DNA from: Donghicola mangrovi
GTDB lineage: Bacteria > Pseudomonadota > Alphaproteobacteria > Rhodobacterales > Rhodobacteraceae
Assembly (NCBI RefSeq): GCF_013377535.1
Contig: NZ_JABCJE010000006.1
Span: 1 to 64,000 of the forward strand
Reading direction: 5' to 3'
Length of the DNA stretch: 64,000 nucleotides
Of this stretch, positions 60,676-64,000 are shown piece by piece (positions within the stretch are counted from its first letter, which is position 1; each line of letters begins with the position of its first letter). Under the pieces are notes generated by a model that saw nothing but the letters and a program-made list of their open reading frames with translations, was not told the origin of the DNA and did no database searches. The position numbers and the translations under genes were made by a program.

Positions 60676-62022
60676 CTACTGGCGAACTGCTTTGCGCCAT
60701 TCATCAGCGTAAGACCTGAGGGCGTCGCCCTGTAGAGGTTGGCTGTGCGAACTCAGCTTCGGTGGATGCGATTTGCCCGCCAGCATGGCCGCGCCGACAG
60801 ACGTGCCGGTCAGACTGGTGGCCACCTGCACGCCATGGGGCGACAGGGCAGCCAGCATGTCCAGATAGTCGGCGTTGCGGGCAAAGGGGCCTTCGACGAT
60901 CACAGGGCCTTGGGCACCGGCCAGATCAAGGCATTCGCGTGTCATCAAGGCCAGATACCATGACAGGGCGACCAGACGGGGACCGCCCGTGGGTTCGGGG
61001 CCAATCCACGCTATTTGGCGGTTCTGGAAGGGGCCCGAGGAGGGCTCGACCGAAGGCAGCAGCAAGATGCCGTCCAGAACGGTGGCGCGGTCGGCATCGG
61101 TGGGGGCCGCGTGGACGGGCCGGATCAACTCGTATTCCCGCCCGCCCATGAAGCGTGCTGACGGCACGGGCTGCCCCAGCGCATTGGTGTTCACCAGCAC
61201 GTCCCGGGCAGGGTCCAGATCACGGGGTTCTGTCCCGATGGCCATCGCCACGACCCAAGTGCCGGTCGAAACGACAGCAAAGGGGGCTTCTTGCCCTAGA
61301 TAGGGGTAAAGCGAGGCATTACTGTCGTGTATTCCACAGGTTACGGGGATGGGGCGGGTAAACCCGATCTCGGCCGCGAGTGCGGATGTGACATGTCCCA
61401 GCACCGCATCCGACCGCATCGCGGGGGCCATGACGGTGCTCAAACCCAATGCCCCAACCAGCGGTGAAAAAGTCTGCTCGAACGGGTTCCAGAGGTCCGT
61501 ATGACAGCCCAAAGAAGTCACGTCGGTCGCCAACGTGCCGGTCAGCAAGTAGCCCCAATACTGGGGATAGGTCACGAAATGGGCCAACCGATCGCGCAGC
61601 CCGTCTTGGGTTTCCAGCAGCCAATGCAGCTGCGCCCCAAGGTTCAGGCCCATGGGCAGACGCGGTGAACCGGTCGCGGCGAAATCGGGGCGCAAGGCGT
61701 TGTAATCGATGCTCAGGTCATCGGGGCCGGTATGCTCGTAGTCCAGCATCGGGCAGGCGAGGCCACCGGTTTCGTCCAGCAGTACGCCTGATGCCCCGTG
61801 GGTGGTCACCGAAATCGCGTCGATCCCGTGGGTCTGGTGAAGCTCCCGAAGGGCGGCGCGAAAGAACGCCCAATGCCCCTCCAGATCGAAATGGGGATAG
61901 GGCGGGCCGGGCAGGACTTTGTTCGGGCGCGTGACCACGGCCACTTCGGACATCGTGGTGCTGTCGACCAAGGCCAGCTTGGCGTTGGTCTTGCCCACGT
62001 CGATGACGGCAATGTGGCTCAT
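60676..62022 (-). CDS. rhaK: Rhamnulokinase-type FGGY kinase, RhaK
   Basis: A 448-residue FGGY kinase ('[17 protein letters not shown]', '[15 protein letters not shown]', '[19 protein letters not shown]', '[11 protein letters not shown]', '[10 protein letters not shown]'). It is shorter than glycerol- or xylulokinases and matches the kinase of the Rhizobium rhaRSTPQUK operon, which is needed both for rhamnose use and for activity of the rhamnose transporter. It overlaps rhaM by four bases. It would phosphorylate L-rhamnulose or rhamnose itself. Last gene of the operon in this window. Confidence 0.85.
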   Translation of the reverse strand: MSHIAVIDVGKTNAKLALVDSTTMSEVAVVTRPNKVLPGPPYPHFDLEGHWAFFRAALRELHQTHGIDAISVTTHGASGVLLDETGGLACPMLDYEHTGPDDLSIDYNALRPDFAATGSPRLPMGLNLGAQLHWLLETQDGLRDRLAHFVTYPQYWGYLLTGTLATDVTSLGCHTDLWNPFEQTFSPLVGALGLSTVMAPAMRSDAVLGHVTSALAAEIGFTRPIPVTCGIHDSNASLYPYLGQEAPFAVVSTGTWVVAMAIGTEPRDLDPARDVLVNTNALGQPVPSARFMGGREYELIRPVHAAPTDADRATVLDGILLLPSVEPSSGPFQNRQIAWIGPEPTGGPRLVALSWYLALMTRECLDLAGAQGPVIVEGPFARNADYLDMLAALSPHGVQVATSLTGTSVGAAMLAGKSHPPKLSSHSQPLQGDALRSYADEWRKAVRQ

Positions 62023-62333
62023 GGCAGGTGAAACACCGTTTCCAAGGGGATTGCGACCGGCTCATTATCGGGGTGGGTTTCCATGATGTCAGCCATGTGG
62101 GCCCACCATTTTTGCATCACCGGATGCGAGGGCAAGTCAGCCATCCCGTGATCTTCGCGCCGCCACAGGACCCCGAACAGGACCCGCGTTTCGGCGTCAT
62201 AGTGGATGGAATAATCGGCAACGCCAGCATCCTTGAGCAGGGTCACCAGCTCTGGCCAGATCTCGTCATGGCGGCGGCGGTATTCGTCCAACTGCCCCTC
62301 ATTCAGGGTCATGCGAAAGGCATACTTCTCCAT
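62019..62333 (-). CDS. rhaM: L-rhamnose mutarotase
   Basis: A 104-residue protein like Escherichia coli RhaM (also called RhaU in rhizobia), which speeds conversion between alpha- and beta-L-rhamnose. Active-site text '[21 protein letters not shown]', in order from about residue 17, with 'DYSIHYD', '[10 protein letters not shown]' and 'VFHLP' at the end, is characteristic, and the length is identical to E. coli RhaM. The ATG at 62333 overlaps the rhaQ stop (TGATG); a GTG just upstream is an alternative start. Confidence 0.93.
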   Translation of the reverse strand: MEKYAFRMTLNEGQLDEYRRRHDEIWPELVTLLKDAGVADYSIHYDAETRVLFGVLWRREDHGMADLPSHPVMQKWWAHMADIMETHPDNEPVAIPLETVFHLP

Positions 62334-63334
62334 CACTTGGCCCCTTTCAGCTTGGCGAACAGGCGCGGCAGGGCGATCACACCGATCAGCAGCGCGCCGA
62401 TAAAGATCGACATTACGATCCCCGGCACGTTCAAAAGCCCCAGCCCGAACGTCACCAGCCCCATGACAAACGCCGCGATCACAACGCCCGGAATGGTGCC
62501 AGACCCGCCAAGGATATTGACCCCGCCAAGGACAACCATGGTCACCACCTCCAGTTCCATCCCCGAGGCGATAGAGGGCCGCGTGGACCCGAGACGCGAG
62601 GTCAGGCAGACGGCAGCGATCCCGCTCATCAATCCGGTCAGCATGAACAGGGTCAGCTTCACGCGGCCCACCCGGATGCCCGAGAACATCGCGGCGGTCG
62701 CATTATTCCCCACCGCATAGACGGCGCGGCCAAAGTTGGTTTTGTGCAGGATAACCCCGTAAACAACGGCCAATACGGCAAAGATCACCAGTTCGACCGA
62801 GATCACCCAGAACGCATAGCCTTGCCCGAATACCGCAAACCCCTCTGGGTAGCCGCGGAAGGCTCCGTCCCCCAGCACGATATAGCTGATGCCGCGAAAC
62901 AGGCTCATGGTGCCGATGGTCACAACGATCGAAGGCAGGTTGAACCGCGTCACAAGCACGCCGTTGAACACTCCGCACAAAAGACCCGTCACCAGCCCCG
63001 CCAGCACGATCATCGGCGTGCCAAAGCCCGCCTGCATCACCATCCCCATAACTGTCGAGGCCAGCGCGATGATCGACGCGACCGACAGATCGATCTCTCC
63101 GGCGATGATCAGCAGGGCCATGGCAAAGGCAATCATGGCCTTTTCGGTAAAGTTGAAGGTCGCGTCGCTCAGGTTCCAGGCGTCCAGAAAATAGGGCGAG
63201 GCAAAGCTGTTCAGGATGAAAATCCCGACGGCAACCAGCAGCAGCAGGGCCTCCCAACTGCGCAGGATGCGCTGGGTCGGGGTGGTCAGGCGGTCGGGGA
63301 TGACGCGTGTTTTGATGTGATCAACCATGGTCAT
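62333..63334 (-). CDS. rhaQ: L-rhamnose ABC transporter permease RhaQ
   Basis: A 333-residue RbsC-type permease with eight to ten membrane helices ('[21 protein letters not shown]', in order, is the conserved region of these carbohydrate permeases; '[20 protein letters not shown]' and '[18 protein letters not shown]' follow). It lies between rhaP and rhaM in the rhizobial order rhaP-Q-U-K. With RhaP it forms the channel of the rhamnose importer. It overlaps rhaP by four bases and rhaM by one to four bases. Confidence 0.88.
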   Translation of the reverse strand: MTMVDHIKTRVIPDRLTTPTQRILRSWEALLLLVAVGIFILNSFASPYFLDAWNLSDATFNFTEKAMIAFAMALLIIAGEIDLSVASIIALASTVMGMVMQAGFGTPMIVLAGLVTGLLCGVFNGVLVTRFNLPSIVVTIGTMSLFRGISYIVLGDGAFRGYPEGFAVFGQGYAFWVISVELVIFAVLAVVYGVILHKTNFGRAVYAVGNNATAAMFSGIRVGRVKLTLFMLTGLMSGIAAVCLTSRLGSTRPSIASGMELEVVTMVVLGGVNILGGSGTIPGVVIAAFVMGLVTFGLGLLNVPGIVMSIFIGALLIGVIALPRLFAKLKGAK

Positions 63335-64000
63335 TGTGCGTGCTCTGCGGATTTCAGGATGACGCGGCCTTTGGTGCGGTCCGCGCGGGCGTTAAAGACG
63401 ACGGCGATGATGATGGCCGCGCCGCTGATCGCCAGTTGCCAGAAGGGCGAGATATCGACGACCGGCAGGGCATTCTTGATCACCCCAAGGAACAGCGCGC
63501 CAAGGACCGCGCCCCCTACGGTGCCAATGCCCCCCGCGATGCTGATCCCGCCGATGACGCAGGCGGCAACCACGTCCAGTTCGAACCCGCCGGCGATGTC
63601 CACGTATGCCACCGCATAGCGCGCGACCCACAGGTAACCGGCCAGACCGGCCAGAGTGCCGCTGATCACGAACGCGCGGAACTGCGCTTTGCCCACGTTG
63701 ATGCCCGTGTAAACCGCCGCATGGGGGTTGCCGCCCACCGCATAGAAGCTGCGGCCAAGGGTGGTGCGCGACATGACCACGGCCATGACGGCGATCACGA
63801 TGATGGCCATCCAGCTCAGGACCGGCAGACCCAGCAGCGACGCGCGGGGAAAGGCCGTGAAGGCGGGGCTCATCTCGTGGGCGTTGACCCATTTTCCGTC
63901 TGAAATCAGAAAGATAATACCGCGATAAATGGTCATCGTGCCAAGGGTCACCACGATCGGCGGGATGTCCAGTTTCCAGACCATGAGGCCGTTCAAAGTG
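63331..64000 (-). CDS. rhaP: L-rhamnose ABC transporter permease RhaP (partial, N-terminus outside window)
   Basis: The last 222 residues or so of an RbsC-type permease; the frame is open to the window edge. Visible landmarks are 'IPPIVVTLGTMTIYRGIIFL', 'FYAVGGNPHAAVYTGINV' and 'CVIGGISIAGGIGTVGGAVLG'. Residues before 'NGLMVWKLD' are missing, including the first helices. It overlaps rhaQ by four bases. Upstream (outside the window) the rhaS binding-protein and rhaT ATPase genes are expected. Confidence 0.85.
   Translation of the reverse strand, partial: TLNGLMVWKLDIPPIVVTLGTMTIYRGIIFLISDGKWVNAHEMSPAFTAFPRASLLGLPVLSWMAIIVIAVMAVVMSRTTLGRSFYAVGGNPHAAVYTGINVGKAQFRAFVISGTLAGLAGYLWVARYAVAYVDIAGGFELDVVAACVIGGISIAGGIGTVGGAVLGALFLGVIKNALPVVDISPFWQLAISGAAIIIAVVFNARADRTKGRVILKSAEHAQ

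Overview
The window looks like part of an extrachromosomal replicon (megaplasmid or chromid) of a Rhodobacterales bacterium (Rhodobacteraceae/Roseobacter group). The main evidence is a complete repABC replication and partition module at 2.0-5.6 kb, including the antisense control RNA between repB and repC. Supporting evidence is the GC-rich, alphaproteobacterial coding style, a SigF/NrsF pair, an EcfG-like stress promoter and a SorC-controlled polyol operon of the type known from Rhodobacter. No tRNA, rRNA, CRISPR array or complete insertion sequence was seen.

Layout. 1-1.6 kb: the N-terminal part of a large secreted surface protein (minus strand, runs off the left edge). 2.0-5.6 kb: repABC. 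5.7-10.6 kb: sbcD-sbcC. 10.7-11.7 kb: a CYTH phosphatase and a single-domain response regulator. 12.0-15.7 kb: a copper-responsive bufferin cluster (precursor peptide, MNIO enzyme, partner protein, DoxX protein) facing a SigF-type sigma factor and its NrsF anti-sigma factor. 15.8-20.5 kb: cheR, an AbrB-type permease with a divergent GntR regulator, a TetR regulator and a secreted esterase. 20.5-21.5 kb: an AT-richer non-coding or decayed stretch. 21.5-23.5 kb: a multicopper oxidase. 23.5-26 kb: a MarR regulator divergent from an aromatic-ring hydroxylase, like mobR/mobA. 26.2-29 kb: a secreted protein of unknown role, an aldo/keto reductase and a methionine aminopeptidase. 29-32.6 kb: a large RTX metalloprotease. 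32.9-36 kb: an arsenate operon, arsR-arsC fusion, GAPDH and arsJ. 36.2-40 kb: glf, an RTX lipase and a DUF533 protein. 40-55.9 kb: a large polyol catabolic island. 55.9-60.5 kb: two secreted trefoil-like proteins, a DMT exporter with an AraC regulator, and a small secreted protein. 60.7-64 kb: rhaK, rhaM, rhaQ and rhaP of an L-rhamnose operon (minus strand, running off the right edge).

How the parts work together. The polyol island has two divergent arms around a SorC-family regulator. The minus arm encodes an ABC importer, a xylitol-type dehydrogenase, a HAD phosphatase and xylulokinase. The plus arm encodes a ketose 3-epimerase, a PfkB kinase, a PF08013 protein (GatZ/KbaZ family, no catalytic GatY partner) and three short-chain dehydrogenases, one very like ribitol 2-dehydrogenase and one like L-xylulose reductase. 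Together they can send pentitols to D-xylulose 5-phosphate and hexitols through D-tagatose 6-phosphate to D-fructose 6-phosphate. The arsenic operon encodes a reduction route and the organoarsenical export route. The bufferin cluster should protect the envelope from copper. The rest is mostly surface, secretion and accessory functions, as expected for a niche-adaptation replicon.
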